Assembly (NCBI GenBank): GCA_004554775.1
Contig: SFKI01000004.1
Coordinates: 62,001 to 126,000, forward strand
Direction of reading: 5' to 3'
From: Subdoligranulum variabile
Lineage (GTDB): Bacteria; Bacillota; Clostridia; Oscillospirales; Ruminococcaceae
DNA: 64,000 nt
The translations under genes were made by a program, and so were the position numbers. Below the pieces are notes generated by a model. That model was not told the origin of the DNA. It ran no database searches and saw only the letters and a program-made list of their open reading frames with translations. Positions 43,152 to 51,972 of the stretch are shown here, in pieces. Within the stretch, counting starts at the first letter, position 1; each line of letters opens with the position of its first letter.

Positions 43152-44437
43152 GCGATAATACGATTGATTTAGACTTTGGCACCACAGCCCAGAAACAACA
43201 GGACGGCGAAAAACTGCCCGTTGTGCTGCTGGCCTTGGACCAGGGCAAGTACGATATGGCCCGCAGCCTGGACGAGCTGCGGGCGCTGGCCGACGCCAAC
43301 GGCATGGACGCTGTGGCCGAGGTGGTGCAAAAGCGCGCCACCCCCGAAGCCGCTACCCTGCTGGGTGAGGGCAAAGTGGCCGAAGCGCGGCTGGTATGCC
43401 AGAATCTGAACGCCGCAGCGGCTATTTTTGATGGCGAGCTGACCGGCAGCCAGATCCGCAACCTGTCGGCTGCGCTGCAAGTGGAAGTGCTGGACCGCAC
43501 GATGCTGATCTTGGAGATCTTCCGCGCGCGTGCCACCACCAACGAGGGTAAGCTGCAAACCGAACTGGCGACCCTGCGCTACCAGCTGCCCCGCTTGCAG
43601 GGCCTGGGCGAATCGCTGAGCCGCCAGGGCGGCGGCGGCGGGGGCGGCGGCGGTGCCCGCCGTGGCGCCGGTGAGACGAAGCTTGAACTTGACCGCCGCC
43701 ACCTGCACCACCGCATTGAGCACCTTGAGGGCCGCTTAAAAGAAATGGAAAAGCGCCGGGGTGAGACCCGCCGCGCCCGCCAGAAAAACAATGTACCCGT
43801 CGTCGCGCTCGTGGGCTACACCAACGTGGGCAAGTCCAGCTTGCTGAACGCGCTGTGCGGCGAGCAGATCTTTGAAGCCGACATGCTGTTTGCCACGCTG
43901 GACCCCACAGCCCGCAAGCTGACGCTGCCCAGCGGACTGCAAATCATTCTGGTCGATACGGTCGGCTTTGTCAGCCGCCTGCCGCATCACCTGGTCGAAG
44001 CGTTTAAAAGCACGCTGGAAGAAGCAGCCTTTGCGGATGTCATCGTCAAGGTGGCCGACGCCGGGGATGCGCAGGCCGCCGAGCAGCTTGCCGTCACGGA
44101 CGAAGTGCTCGGCAGTCTGGATTGCGAGGGCATCCCGCAACTGGTCGTCTACAATAAGTGCGATACAGCGAACCTTTTGCCGTTCGACCCGGATGTGCTG
44201 CTGACCAGCGCCAAGACCGGTGTCGGCCTGCCCGCGCTGCTGGCAAAACTCGACGACGTGCTGGCCCACCGCGTGCGCGGCATCGAAGTGCTGCTGCCTT
44301 ACGATAAGCTCGCGCTGGCCGATATCTTGCGCAGCCGCGGCAGCGTGACCGAGGAAGCGTACCGCGAGAATGGCGTCTACTACCGCGCCACCGTCAAGGT
44401 CGACGACCTGCACCGGTTTGAGCCGTATCTTTTGTGA
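43148..44437 (+). CDS. hflX: GTPase HflX
   Basis: 429-aa ribosome-associated GTPase that splits or rescues stalled ribosomes under stress. The N-terminal HflX domain is followed by a poly-Gly linker (nine G) and GAGETKLELDRR, a family signature. The GTPase domain has the P-loop VGYTNVGKSS, switch II DTVGFVSRLPHHLVEAFKSTLEEA (shown here as DTVGF and LPHHLVEAFKSTLEE) and NKCD. The poly-Gly stretch is coded by GGC repeats (43627-43656), a possible slippage site. The start overlaps the GNAT stop by four bases. Confidence 0.96.
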   Translation: MSDNTIDLDFGTTAQKQQDGEKLPVVLLALDQGKYDMARSLDELRALADANGMDAVAEVVQKRATPEAATLLGEGKVAEARLVCQNLNAAAAIFDGELTGSQIRNLSAALQVEVLDRTMLILEIFRARATTNEGKLQTELATLRYQLPRLQGLGESLSRQGGGGGGGGGARRGAGETKLELDRRHLHHRIEHLEGRLKEMEKRRGETRRARQKNNVPVVALVGYTNVGKSSLLNALCGEQIFEADMLFATLDPTARKLTLPSGLQIILVDTVGFVSRLPHHLVEAFKSTLEEAAFADVIVKVADAGDAQAAEQLAVTDEVLGSLDCEGIPQLVVYNKCDTANLLPFDPDVLLTSAKTGVGLPALLAKLDDVLAHRVRGIEVLLPYDKLALADILRSRGSVTEEAYRENGVYYRATVKVDDLHRFEPYLL

Positions 44438-44439
44438 GG

Positions 44440-44468
44440 TTGACACCTGCCACCCGGCGCTTTATAAT
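44440..44468 (+). promoter_or_regulatory. gltX promoter (consensus sigma-A)
   Basis: Perfect TTGACA (44440-44445), 17 bases, perfect TATAAT (44463-44468), beginning two bases after the hflX stop. The leader of about 140 bases contains a palindromic repeat. Confidence 0.92.
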
Positions 44469-44498
44469 GAAAACGCCAAAGCCGCGAAAACCGCGCTC

Positions 44499-44569
44499 GT
44501 AGGGGCGGAAACTATATCCGCCCGCAAGGCGTGCGGCATTTTACGGGCGGATATGGAATCCGCTCCTAC
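44499..44569. repeat. GTAGGGGCG palindromic repeat in the gltX leader
   Basis: Two facing units (cores GGAAACTATATCC and GGATATGGAATCC) inside the transcribed leader. The far ends can also pair (GTAGGGGCGG with CCGCTCCTAC), giving a long RNA hairpin upstream of the ribosome site. Confidence 0.8.
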
Positions 44570-44613
44570 GCAGTAACGATAAATAACATTTCAAAATAAA
44601 AGGGGTTTTCACC

Positions 44614-46056
44614 ATGTCTAACGTTCGTACCCGGTTTGCGCCGTCGCCCACGGGCTATATGCACGTCGGCAACCTGCGCACCGCACTGTACACCTACTTG
44701 CAGGCACGCCATAACGATGGTACGTTCATTCTGCGCATCGAGGATACCGACCAGGGCCGTTTGGTCGAGGGCGCTACCGATATCATCTACGGCACCCTGC
44801 GCGCAACCGGCCTGACTTGGGACGAAGGCCCTGATATCGGCGGCCCCGTCGGACCCTATGTGCAAAGCCAGCGCATGGGTATGTTCAAGCAGTATGCCGA
44901 GCAGCTCGTCAAAGAGGGCAAGGCCTACTACTGCTTCTGCACCGAGGAACGCCTGAACGAGATGCACGAGGCCCAGCGCGCCGCCGGGGAGATGACCCAC
45001 TACGACGGCCACTGCCGCCATCTGACCCAGGAAGAGATCAACGCCAAGCTGGCCGCAGGCGAGCCCTACGTCATCCGCCAGAAGATCCCCGAGTCCGGTG
45101 TGGCCGGGTTTGACGATGTGGTCTACGGTCATATCGAGGTCGACGTTAAGGAACTGGACGACCAGATCCTGATCAAGACCGACGGCATGCCCACCTACAA
45201 CTTTGCCAATGTTGTGGACGACCACCTGATGGGCATTACCCACGTTATCCGCGGCAGCGAATACCTGTCCTCGACTCCCAAGTACAACCTGCTGTACGAG
45301 GCATTCGGCTGGGAAAAGCCCATTTACGTGCATTGCCCGCCGGTCATGAAGGATGCCCAGAACAAGCTGTCCAAGCGCAACGGCGACGCCAGCTATCAGG
45401 ACCTGGTGGCCAAAGGCTACCTGCCCGCCGCCGTGCTGAACTACCTGCTGCTGCTGGGCTGGGCACCCGAGGGCGAACAGGAGATCTTCTCGCTGGACGA
45501 GATGATCAAGATCTGGGATCCTGCCCGCATTTCCAAATCTCCCGCTATTTTTGACCCGCTCAAGCTGCGTGCCATCAATGCCGCCTACATCCGCGCCCTG
45601 CCTGCTGAAGAGTTCCGCCGCCTGGCCGACCCGTTCATCGACAGCGCCGTGCACTGCGAGATTGACCGCGACCTGCTCTGCGCCAACCTGCAGCCCCGCT
45701 GCGAGGTGCTTGAGGATATCCCGCCGCAGCTGGATTTCTTCGACGCCGTGCTGCCCATCGATGCCGAGATGTACCGCAACAAAAAGCAGAAAACCACGCC
45801 CGAGTCCGCCAAGGAAGCCTTGACCGCCCTGCTGCCTGTGCTGGAAGCCCAGGCTGACTGGAACCGCGACGCCATCTTTGAAGCCTGCAAGGCGCTGGCG
45901 GAGCAGATGGAGAAAAAGAACGGCTGGCTGCTCTTCCCGCTGGGCATTGCCCTGTCCGGCAAGGCCCGCACCCCCGGCGGCGGCACCGACCTTGCCGCTA
46001 TGATGGGCAAGGAAGAAACGATTGCCCGTGTAAAGGCCGCACTGGAAAAGCTGTAA
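44614..46056 (+). CDS. gltX: Glutamyl-tRNA synthetase
   Basis: Charges tRNA-Glu (and, in many Clostridia, tRNA-Gln for later amidation) in the cytoplasm. The length of 480 aa is normal for class I GluRS. The HIGH-type signature is FAPSPTGYMHVGN and the KMSKS-type is KLSKR at 251-255. The four-Cys zinc site of some GluRS enzymes is represented only in part (CFC, CRH near residues 108-135). AAAAGGGG precedes the ATG. It has a consensus promoter directly after hflX. I saw no T-box in the leader. Confidence 0.97.
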   Translation: MSNVRTRFAPSPTGYMHVGNLRTALYTYLQARHNDGTFILRIEDTDQGRLVEGATDIIYGTLRATGLTWDEGPDIGGPVGPYVQSQRMGMFKQYAEQLVKEGKAYYCFCTEERLNEMHEAQRAAGEMTHYDGHCRHLTQEEINAKLAAGEPYVIRQKIPESGVAGFDDVVYGHIEVDVKELDDQILIKTDGMPTYNFANVVDDHLMGITHVIRGSEYLSSTPKYNLLYEAFGWEKPIYVHCPPVMKDAQNKLSKRNGDASYQDLVAKGYLPAAVLNYLLLLGWAPEGEQEIFSLDEMIKIWDPARISKSPAIFDPLKLRAINAAYIRALPAEEFRRLADPFIDSAVHCEIDRDLLCANLQPRCEVLEDIPPQLDFFDAVLPIDAEMYRNKKQKTTPESAKEALTALLPVLEAQADWNRDAIFEACKALAEQMEKKNGWLLFPLGIALSGKARTPGGGTDLAAMMGKEETIARVKAALEKL

Positions 46057-46097
46057 GAAAAACCGGAACGCGCACTATACGCAAATAGATAGCGGCT

Positions 46098-46124
46098 GTA
46101 GGGGCAAGCGATGCTCGCCCCTAC
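46098..46124. repeat. Palindromic repeat unit after gltX
   Basis: GTAGGGGCAAGCGATGCTCG then CCCCTAC; single unit. Confidence 0.75.
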
Positions 46125-46141
46125 GCGAAAGAACATAAAAT

Positions 46142-46179
46142 AAAATGTCCACCACATCGTGCATGTGGTGGACATTTTT
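46142..46179. terminator. Bidirectional terminator between gltX and the pyrophosphatase
   Basis: 15-bp stem AAAATGTCCACCACA / TGTGGTGGACATTTT, loop TCGTGCA, with T tracts on both strands. It serves two convergent genes. Confidence 0.92.
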
Positions 46180-46193
46180 GCTCTGTTTATTCT

Positions 46194-47855
46194 TTACTTC
46201 TGATGCGCCTGCAACGCGGCCAGCAGGGACGGGATCAACTGCTTTTTGCGGCTGACGACCCCCGGCAGCCAGGCCTTGCCGTCTTTCGGCTCTACATGGA
46301 ACGCCTCGCGCACGATCTGCTCGGCAATGCTGCCGCAGTACATCAGATCGGTGCTCTGGGTCTTCATGTCGGTGAACATGTAAAAAATCATCGGCAGGCC
46401 CTCACGGCGGCTGGCTTCGGGCAAAAACGGCCCCACAAGCTCTTCGGCAGCAGCGCGGGATTTGTCGGTCATGTAGATGGACTGCCCCACGCCGAATTTG
46501 GCATCGCCGCGGCTGAACACCTTGAAGTCGGAGCGGAACACATCCTCGGCGTCGCGGCCGGTCAGGTCGGCACCCGCTTCAAACATCTGCTCGGCGTAGG
46601 TGGGGATATCCTCACCCGCCAGCACAGCTAGCTCCTGCGCGGCAGCTTCGTCCTGCGGGGTCGAGGTGGGGGAGCGGAACATCAGCGTGTCGGACAAAAT
46701 GGCCGAAAGCAGCAGCCCGGCGATCTCTTTCGACGGGGTCATGCCCTGCTCGCCGTACATCTGGTACAGGATCGTGGCCGTGCAGCCCACCGGCACATTG
46801 CGGAAATAGACCGGCCCGGTCGTTTCCAGGTTGCCGATGCGGTGATGGTCAATGATCTCCAGAATATCGGCTTCCTCCAGCCCGTCCACAGCCTGCTGGC
46901 GCTCGTTGTGGTCGACCAGGATCAGCTGCTTGCGGTGCAGGTTCAACAGGTTACGGCGGCTGACCACGCCGCAGTATTTGCCGTTCTCGTCCAAAATCGG
47001 GAAGTAGCGGTGGCGCACGCTGGCCATGACCTTGCGCGCGTCCTCGATCGGCGTATTGACGCTGAATTTCAGCAGCTCCTTGGTGCGCATAAAGTGGCGT
47101 ACCGGCGCGGCGGTCGAGGTCAGCCGCGCGGCAGCGTAGGTGTCGTAGGGGGTGGCCAGCACGGCGCAGCCTTTTTCCTGCGCGCGGGCCACGATGGTGC
47201 GGGGCACTGCCGAGCCGCAGCAGACGATGATGGCGCGCGCACCGCAGTCGATGGCGCACATCTGGGCTTCGTACCGGTTCGAGACCAGCACCAGATCGCC
47301 GGGCTTGACCAGTTCTTCCATGATCTCGGGGCTGGTGCCAATGCAGATGTTGCCGCTGTCGATGCGGGCATCGGCGTTGCCAACTATCAGTTCGGCTTCC
47401 AGCGTTTCCAGCAGGTTCGAGCAGCGGGTGTTGGCCGCAGCCAGCACGGCGGTGTCAAACAGATCCATGTTCGCATCGGCAATGTCTTTGATGGTGATCA
47501 GGCCCTGCAATGCGCCCCCGTCATCCACAATGCACAGCGTGTCGATCTCGACATCGCGCATCAGGTTCCAGGCGGCGCGCACGCTCATCTCGCCATCAAT
47601 GCCAGCCTGCTTGCGGATGTCGATGTCCTTGATCTGCGGGCTGACATCGGTGCACAGGCGCGGGGCTTTTATGCCAAAATGCTGCAGCACAAAGCGTGTT
47701 TCGCGGTTGATGTGCCCGGCGCGGCGAGCTTCGTACAGGCCTTCCAGGCTGCCGCGGTTTTTCAGCCAGGCATAGGCAAGGGCCGAGCAGATCGAGTCGG
47801 TGTCGGGGTTCTGGTGCCCGATGATGTTGATGCGGCGCATCGGTTTTGTTGCCAT
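46194..47855 (-). CDS. Manganese-dependent inorganic pyrophosphatase (family II) with CBS and DRTGG domains
   Basis: 553-aa DHH-superfamily pyrophosphatase of the regulated CBS type. Metal motifs at the start are INIIGHQNPDTDSICSA; LVDHNE and the DHH signature ILEIIDHHRIG come after the insert. The insert (about residues 70-290) holds a CBS pair split by a DRTGG domain, as in clostridial enzymes regulated by AMP, ADP and diadenosine polyphosphates. The C-terminal DHHA2 domain ends with SRKKQLIP. It removes pyrophosphate to drive biosynthesis. I start it at ATG 47855; a longer open frame upstream reads through promoter-like AT-rich sequence. It is monocistronic and ends at a shared terminator. 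Confidence 0.93.
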   Translation of the reverse strand: MATKPMRRINIIGHQNPDTDSICSALAYAWLKNRGSLEGLYEARRAGHINRETRFVLQHFGIKAPRLCTDVSPQIKDIDIRKQAGIDGEMSVRAAWNLMRDVEIDTLCIVDDGGALQGLITIKDIADANMDLFDTAVLAAANTRCSNLLETLEAELIVGNADARIDSGNICIGTSPEIMEELVKPGDLVLVSNRYEAQMCAIDCGARAIIVCCGSAVPRTIVARAQEKGCAVLATPYDTYAAARLTSTAAPVRHFMRTKELLKFSVNTPIEDARKVMASVRHRYFPILDENGKYCGVVSRRNLLNLHRKQLILVDHNERQQAVDGLEEADILEIIDHHRIGNLETTGPVYFRNVPVGCTATILYQMYGEQGMTPSKEIAGLLLSAILSDTLMFRSPTSTPQDEAAAQELAVLAGEDIPTYAEQMFEAGADLTGRDAEDVFRSDFKVFSRGDAKFGVGQSIYMTDKSRAAAEELVGPFLPEASRREGLPMIFYMFTDMKTQSTDLMYCGSIAEQIVREAFHVEPKDGKAWLPGVVSRKKQLIPSLLAALQAHQK

Positions 47856-47982
47856 GTGTTCTTTCCCTTTCTTGTCTTGTTTTTTGGGGAAACTGCGTCC
47901 TTCCCCACGGAATGTACAAAATCCCTTTGAATTACTATCCAACATTTTATATTATAGCATACTATTTTATATTTTGCGATTC

Positions 47983-48011
47983 TTGACAAATACTACATGA
48001 TAGCGTATTAT
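47983..48011 (+). promoter_or_regulatory. typA promoter
   Basis: Perfect TTGACA (47983-47988), 17 bases, TATTAT (48006-48011). On the other strand ATTATA at 47951-47956 could be the -10 of the pyrophosphatase gene. Confidence 0.85.
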
Positions 48012-48089
48012 AAATAAGTGTGTGAATATTAGGGTTCATCCCCCTATAGATAGGCATTCAATCGCAAACCAATCAGAGAGGGAACGTAT

Positions 48090-49919
48090 ATGATTCAGGA
48101 AAATTTACGCAATGTGGCAATCATCGCCCACGTTGACCACGGCAAAACCACCCTGGTCGACCAGATGCTGAAGCAGTCCGGTGCTTTCCGCGCTAACCAG
48201 CAGGTCGCCGAGCGTGTCATGGACTCCGGCGATATCGAGCGTGAGCGCGGCATCACCATCCTGGCCAAAAACTGCTCCTGCGAGTATAAGGGCGTCAAAA
48301 TCAACATCGTCGACACCCCGGGCCACGCCGATTTTGGCGGCGAGGTCGAGCGCGTGCTGAAGATGGTCAACGGCGTGCTGCTGCTGGTCGACGCCGCCGA
48401 GGGCTGCATGCCCCAGACCCGTTTTGTTTTGCAGAAGGCTCTGCAGCAGAACCTGTCTCTGGTCATCGCCGTCAACAAGATCGACCGCCCCGACGCCCGC
48501 ATTGCCGAGGTCATCGACGAGATCCTTGAACTGCTGATGGACCTGGGCGCTACCGACGAACAGCTCGACAGCCCGATGGTTTTCTGCTCCGGCCGTAACG
48601 GCACCGCCAGCTACGACTGGACTGATCCTTCCTCCGGCACCGACCTCAAGCCCCTGTTCGATACCATCCTCAAGTACGTTCAGCCGCCGGAGGGCGAGCC
48701 TGAAGAGCCGCTCCAGATGCTGGTCTCCAGTGTCGACTACAACGACTTCGTCGGCCGTATGGGCGTGGGCCGTGTGCAGAACGGTGTCATCAAGGTCGGC
48801 TCTGCCATCCAGGTGTGCGACTGGCACAACCCCGATGTGCATATGAGCGGCCGTATCACCAAGCTGTTTGACTTCAAGGCCAACGGCCGTGAGCCCATCG
48901 AGAGCGCCCAGGCAGGCGATATCGTCGCCTTTGCCGGTCTGCCCGACATCTCCATCGGCAACACCATCTGCGATCCCAGCAAGGTGCAGCCGCTGCCGTT
49001 TGTTAAAATCAACGATCCTACGGTCGAAATGACCTTCTCTGTCAACGATTCTCCGTTCGCTGGCAAAGAGGGCAAGTATGTCACCTCCCGCCAGATCCGT
49101 GACCGCCTGATGCGTGAGCTGCTGAAGGACGTCGCCCTGAAGGTCGAGGATTCTGCCACCAACGATTCTTTCCGTGTCATGGGCCGCGGCGAAATGCACC
49201 TGTCCATCCTGATCGAGACCATGCGCCGCGAAGGCTATGAGCTCCAGGTCAGCCCTCCGCACGTTCTGACCCACGAGGAGGACGGCAAGGTCATGGAGCC
49301 TATGGAGCGCGTTGTCATCGACGTGCCCGAGGTCTACCAGGGCAATGTCATGACTGCCCTCGGCGCCCGCAAGGCCATCCTGATGAACATGCAGATGATG
49401 AACGGCCGTTCCCGCATCGAGTTCCGCATGCCCAGCCGCGGCCTGTTCGGCTATCGCAGCCAGTTCCTGACCGACACCCACGGTGAAGGCATCATGAACA
49501 CCATCTTTGACGGTTACGAGGAATGGTGCGGCGATATCCAGACCCGTTCTACCGGCTCTCTGATCAGCTTCGAGACCGGCGATGCCGTTACCTACGGCCT
49601 GTTCAACGCCCAGCAGCGCGGCACCCTGATCGTCAACGCAGGCGAGAAGGTCTACGCGGGCGAGGTCGTCGGCTATACCCCGACCGGCGAGGACATCACC
49701 GTCAACGTCTGCAAGACCAAGCACCTGACCAACACCCGCGCTTCCGGCAGCGACGATGCCCTGCGCCTGGTGCCGGTCAGCAAGTTCAGCCTGGAGGGCT
49801 GCCTGGAATTCCTGGCCCCCGACGAGCTGCTGGAAGTCACCCCCGAAAACCTGCGCATCCGCAAGCGCATCCTGGACCACGACCTGCGCATGAAGGCCGC
49901 CAGCAAGAAGAATAAGTGA
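48090..49919 (+). CDS. typA: Ribosome-associated translational GTPase TypA/BipA
   Basis: 609-aa translational GTPase involved in ribosome assembly and stress adaptation. Motifs: P-loop AHVDHGKTT, switch I RERGITILAKN, DTPGHADFGGEVERV and NKIDRPDAR. Domains II and III and the C-terminal TypA-specific domain follow (GLFGYRSQFLTDTHGEG, split as GLFGYRSQF and TDTHGEGIMN). The start follows GAGAGGG. It is transcribed alone from a good promoter and ends at a strong terminator. Confidence 0.97.
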   Translation: MIQENLRNVAIIAHVDHGKTTLVDQMLKQSGAFRANQQVAERVMDSGDIERERGITILAKNCSCEYKGVKINIVDTPGHADFGGEVERVLKMVNGVLLLVDAAEGCMPQTRFVLQKALQQNLSLVIAVNKIDRPDARIAEVIDEILELLMDLGATDEQLDSPMVFCSGRNGTASYDWTDPSSGTDLKPLFDTILKYVQPPEGEPEEPLQMLVSSVDYNDFVGRMGVGRVQNGVIKVGSAIQVCDWHNPDVHMSGRITKLFDFKANGREPIESAQAGDIVAFAGLPDISIGNTICDPSKVQPLPFVKINDPTVEMTFSVNDSPFAGKEGKYVTSRQIRDRLMRELLKDVALKVEDSATNDSFRVMGRGEMHLSILIETMRREGYELQVSPPHVLTHEEDGKVMEPMERVVIDVPEVYQGNVMTALGARKAILMNMQMMNGRSRIEFRMPSRGLFGYRSQFLTDTHGEGIMNTIFDGYEEWCGDIQTRSTGSLISFETGDAVTYGLFNAQQRGTLIVNAGEKVYAGEVVGYTPTGEDITVNVCKTKHLTNTRASGSDDALRLVPVSKFSLEGCLEFLAPDELLEVTPENLRIRKRILDHDLRMKAASKKNK

Positions 49920-49941
49920 TTTTTTTCACGCTAACCCAAAG

Positions 49942-49985
49942 AAGGCTGCTGCACCGCACAACACCGGGCAGCAGCCTTTTATTTA
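49942..49985 (+). terminator. typA terminator
   Basis: 11-bp stem AAGGCTGCTGC / GCAGCAGCCTT (49942-49952, 49968-49978), then TTTATTTATTT. Confidence 0.9.
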
Positions 49986-50012
49986 TTTAAACAATAAACA
50001 ATAGAGGACCCG

Positions 50013-50240
50013 ATGAGGAAACTCCGCTTTGAAGAATTTGAACGAAACAGCTTGACTGTATCTGCTATTTCCATGATTGCCAATGTGCTTTCTTATCTGT
50101 ATCAGATCGTCATGGGTAATATGCTTACTCCGGCGGATTATGGTACGGTGAACACAATGGGCGGCGGGTTGCTGCTGGTGCAGGCAGCCAACCTGATCTA
50201 CATCGCCCTTACGCCGGAAAAAGAAAAAGCAACGGTATAA
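50013..50240 (+). pseudogene. Truncated N-terminus of a polysaccharide flippase
   Basis: 75-aa frame (MRKLRFEEFERNSLTVSAIS...) that matches only the first two membrane segments of oligosaccharide flippases (ANVLSYLYQIVMGNMLTPADYG is a typical start, given here as ANVLSYLYQIVMGN). Normal members have 400-500 residues, so it is a remnant or a very short product ending in EKEKATV. AGAGGA precedes the ATG, so it could be translated. A small terminator follows, then a MITE-like repeat, which suggests deletion around the element. Confidence 0.65.
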
Positions 50241-50243
50241 ACC

Positions 50244-50268
50244 AAGCTCCCCATCCAGGGAGCTTTTT
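50244..50268 (+). terminator. Terminator after the flippase remnant
   Basis: AAGCTCCC / GGGAGCTT with loop CATCCA, then TTT. Confidence 0.75.
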
Positions 50269-50312
50269 GCTGTTTATGGGGTCGGACGTTGCACAGCTTT
50301 TGCGCGAATAGT

Positions 50313-50490
50313 ATGGGCAACACCGCACAATTCCCGCCTTACGGCTTAAGCACCGCTTCGGCGGCTGCGGCACGGCCGCTGCGTTGCCAAAATGCTCGAT
50401 AATACACAAAGTATTATCTGCGCTTTTGGCTTAGCAGCTGCCGCACCTCGCTCGCCGTATCGGCACTTAGAATTGTGCGGTATTGCCTAT
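50313..50490. repeat. MITE-like element with 18-bp terminal inverted repeats
   Basis: Ends GGCAACACCGCACAATTC (50316-50333) and GAATTGTGCGGTATTGCC (50470-50487) are inverted copies with one mismatch; total about 178 bases, no coding capacity. The left half and the TGCGTTGCCAAAATGCTCG segment recur at 53642-53794. It fills most of the 356-base gap before the kinase-like gene. Confidence 0.75.
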
Positions 50491-50596
50491 GATTTTTTTC
50501 TTGCGCTTTTGCACAAAGGGGGGTATACTATAGATGGAATAGTTTGCACCGGGGCTTGCGCACCGTGCAGCAAATTGAATGTGAGGTGTATCAGTT

Positions 50597-51196
50597 ATGA
50601 AGGAACCTATGGTTATTACAATGGCACGTGAGTATGCTTCCGGCGGCAGCGAAATTGCCCAGGCAGTGGCCGATAAATTGGGTATCCCGCTGTACAATAA
50701 GGAGCTGATCACCCTCGCCGCCAAAAAGAGCGGCCTGACTGAAGAGGCCATCGCCGCCAGCGAGAACCAGCGCAGCGGCAGCCTGATCTACAGCCTGTAC
50801 ATGATGGGCAACACCATGCCCCTGGCCGATCAGGTGTATATCCTGCAAAGCAATGTCATCAAGGAGTTGGCCGCCCAGGGCCCCTGCGTGATCCTGGGCC
50901 GCTGCGGCGACTATGTCCTGCGGGAACGCCCCAATGTGCTGCGTACCTTCGTCTACGCGCCGGTGGCGGACCGCGTAGCCCGCGCAAAGGCCCGCCCGGA
51001 CGCCAAGGAAATGCCTGACCGCATGTGGGAGACCCAGTTGGCCAAGCATGACCGCGCCCGCGCCAGCTACTACAACTATTACACCGAGAACCGCTGGGGC
51101 GAAGCCAAAAACTACGACCTGTGCCTGAACGCCGCGCTGGGCCTGGACGCCTGTGCCGACCTGATCGTGGATGCCGCCAAGGCAATGAACAAGTAA
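50597..51196 (+). CDS. Cytidylate kinase-like family protein
   Basis: 199-aa P-loop nucleotide kinase-like protein. It starts with VITMAREYASGGSEIAQAVADKLGIPLYNK, where REYASGGSEIA is the family's variant nucleotide loop, and continues with ILGRCGDYVLRERPN and the Lid-type region RVARAKARPDA. The family (cytidylate kinase 2) is common in Clostridia and its substrate is not proven. The start follows GTGAGGTG. It is the first gene of an operon with DUF308 and an FAD oxidoreductase (13 and 58-base gaps). Confidence 0.88.
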   Translation: MKEPMVITMAREYASGGSEIAQAVADKLGIPLYNKELITLAAKKSGLTEEAIAASENQRSGSLIYSLYMMGNTMPLADQVYILQSNVIKELAAQGPCVILGRCGDYVLRERPNVLRTFVYAPVADRVARAKARPDAKEMPDRMWETQLAKHDRARASYYNYYTENRWGEAKNYDLCLNAALGLDACADLIVDAAKAMNK

Positions 51197-51209
51197 GGAG
51201 CGTGCTGCT

Positions 51210-51914
51210 ATGCTGCGCTATGTCAAAAGCGGAATGATGCTGATGAGCATCGCCTATATCGTGCTGGGGCTGATGCTGCTCATCATGCCGGAAACCAGTC
51301 TGCTGTGGATCTGCTACGCCTTTGGCGTGGTGGTGCTTGTCACCGGCATTGTCTGCCTGATCCAGTACGCCCGCATCCGGGGCACCGGCTTTACCGCGCC
51401 TTTTATGCTGGTAGGCGGCGTCATCACGGCGGGGCTGGGCCTGTTTACCCTGGCAAAGCCCCAGGTGGTGGCCAGCTTTCTGCCGGTTGTGTTCGGCATC
51501 TTTATCGTGGTGGATGGTTGCAGCCGCATTGGCTCGGCCATCGACCTGGCAAAGCGCAAGGGCGAGAAATGGTGGCTGCTGCTGTTGTTTAGCCTGGTGT
51601 CCATTGCACTGGGCGTGCTGCTGATCTGTCACCCGTTCGGCGCAGCCGTCAGTGTTGTCATGCTCTGCGGTGTGCTGCTGATCGTCGAAGGTGCGCTGAA
51701 TCTTGGCTGCATTCTCTATGCCGCCATGGAGCTGCGCACGCTGGACCGCATGGCTAACGCCGCTGTCAACGCAACGCTGACCGCCCTGGGTGACGCCCTG
51801 GACGAAGCGGAAGCCGCCGGCACCGACATTGTGGATGTGACCAGCGACGGCGAGCCCGTAGTATACGACGCCGAAAGCACCGATGTGTCCGACGAGGACC
51901 CCGACAAAACCTGA
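51210..51914 (+). CDS. DUF308 (HdeD-like) membrane protein with acidic tail
   Basis: 234-aa integral membrane protein with six hydrophobic segments arranged as three helix pairs in residues 8-175 (YIVLGLMLLIMPE, FMLVGGVITAGLGLF, SLVSIALGVLLICHP), the DUF308/HdeD pattern. The last 55 residues are acidic and cytoplasmic (TDVSDEDPDKT at the end). HdeD-type proteins relate to acid resistance in enterobacteria, but that role is not shown for Firmicutes. The start follows AAGGAG, 13 bases after the kinase-like gene. Confidence 0.87.
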   Translation: MLRYVKSGMMLMSIAYIVLGLMLLIMPETSLLWICYAFGVVVLVTGIVCLIQYARIRGTGFTAPFMLVGGVITAGLGLFTLAKPQVVASFLPVVFGIFIVVDGCSRIGSAIDLAKRKGEKWWLLLLFSLVSIALGVLLICHPFGAAVSVVMLCGVLLIVEGALNLGCILYAAMELRTLDRMANAAVNATLTALGDALDEAEAAGTDIVDVTSDGEPVVYDAESTDVSDEDPDKT

Positions 51915-51972
51915 CCGGGTGCCTGCACCCTGTAGAGACCCCATATAAATTATAAGGAGAGAACCCCCATCC

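Noticed and set aside
43627..43656. Frameshift or assembly error at the GGC run in hflX
   Set aside because: The frame stays open and poly-Gly linkers before the GxGETxLExDRR motif are normal in HflX.
44469..44613. T-box riboswitch before gltX
   Set aside because: The leader consists of a palindromic repeat and shows no T-box sequence or specifier stem that I can identify.
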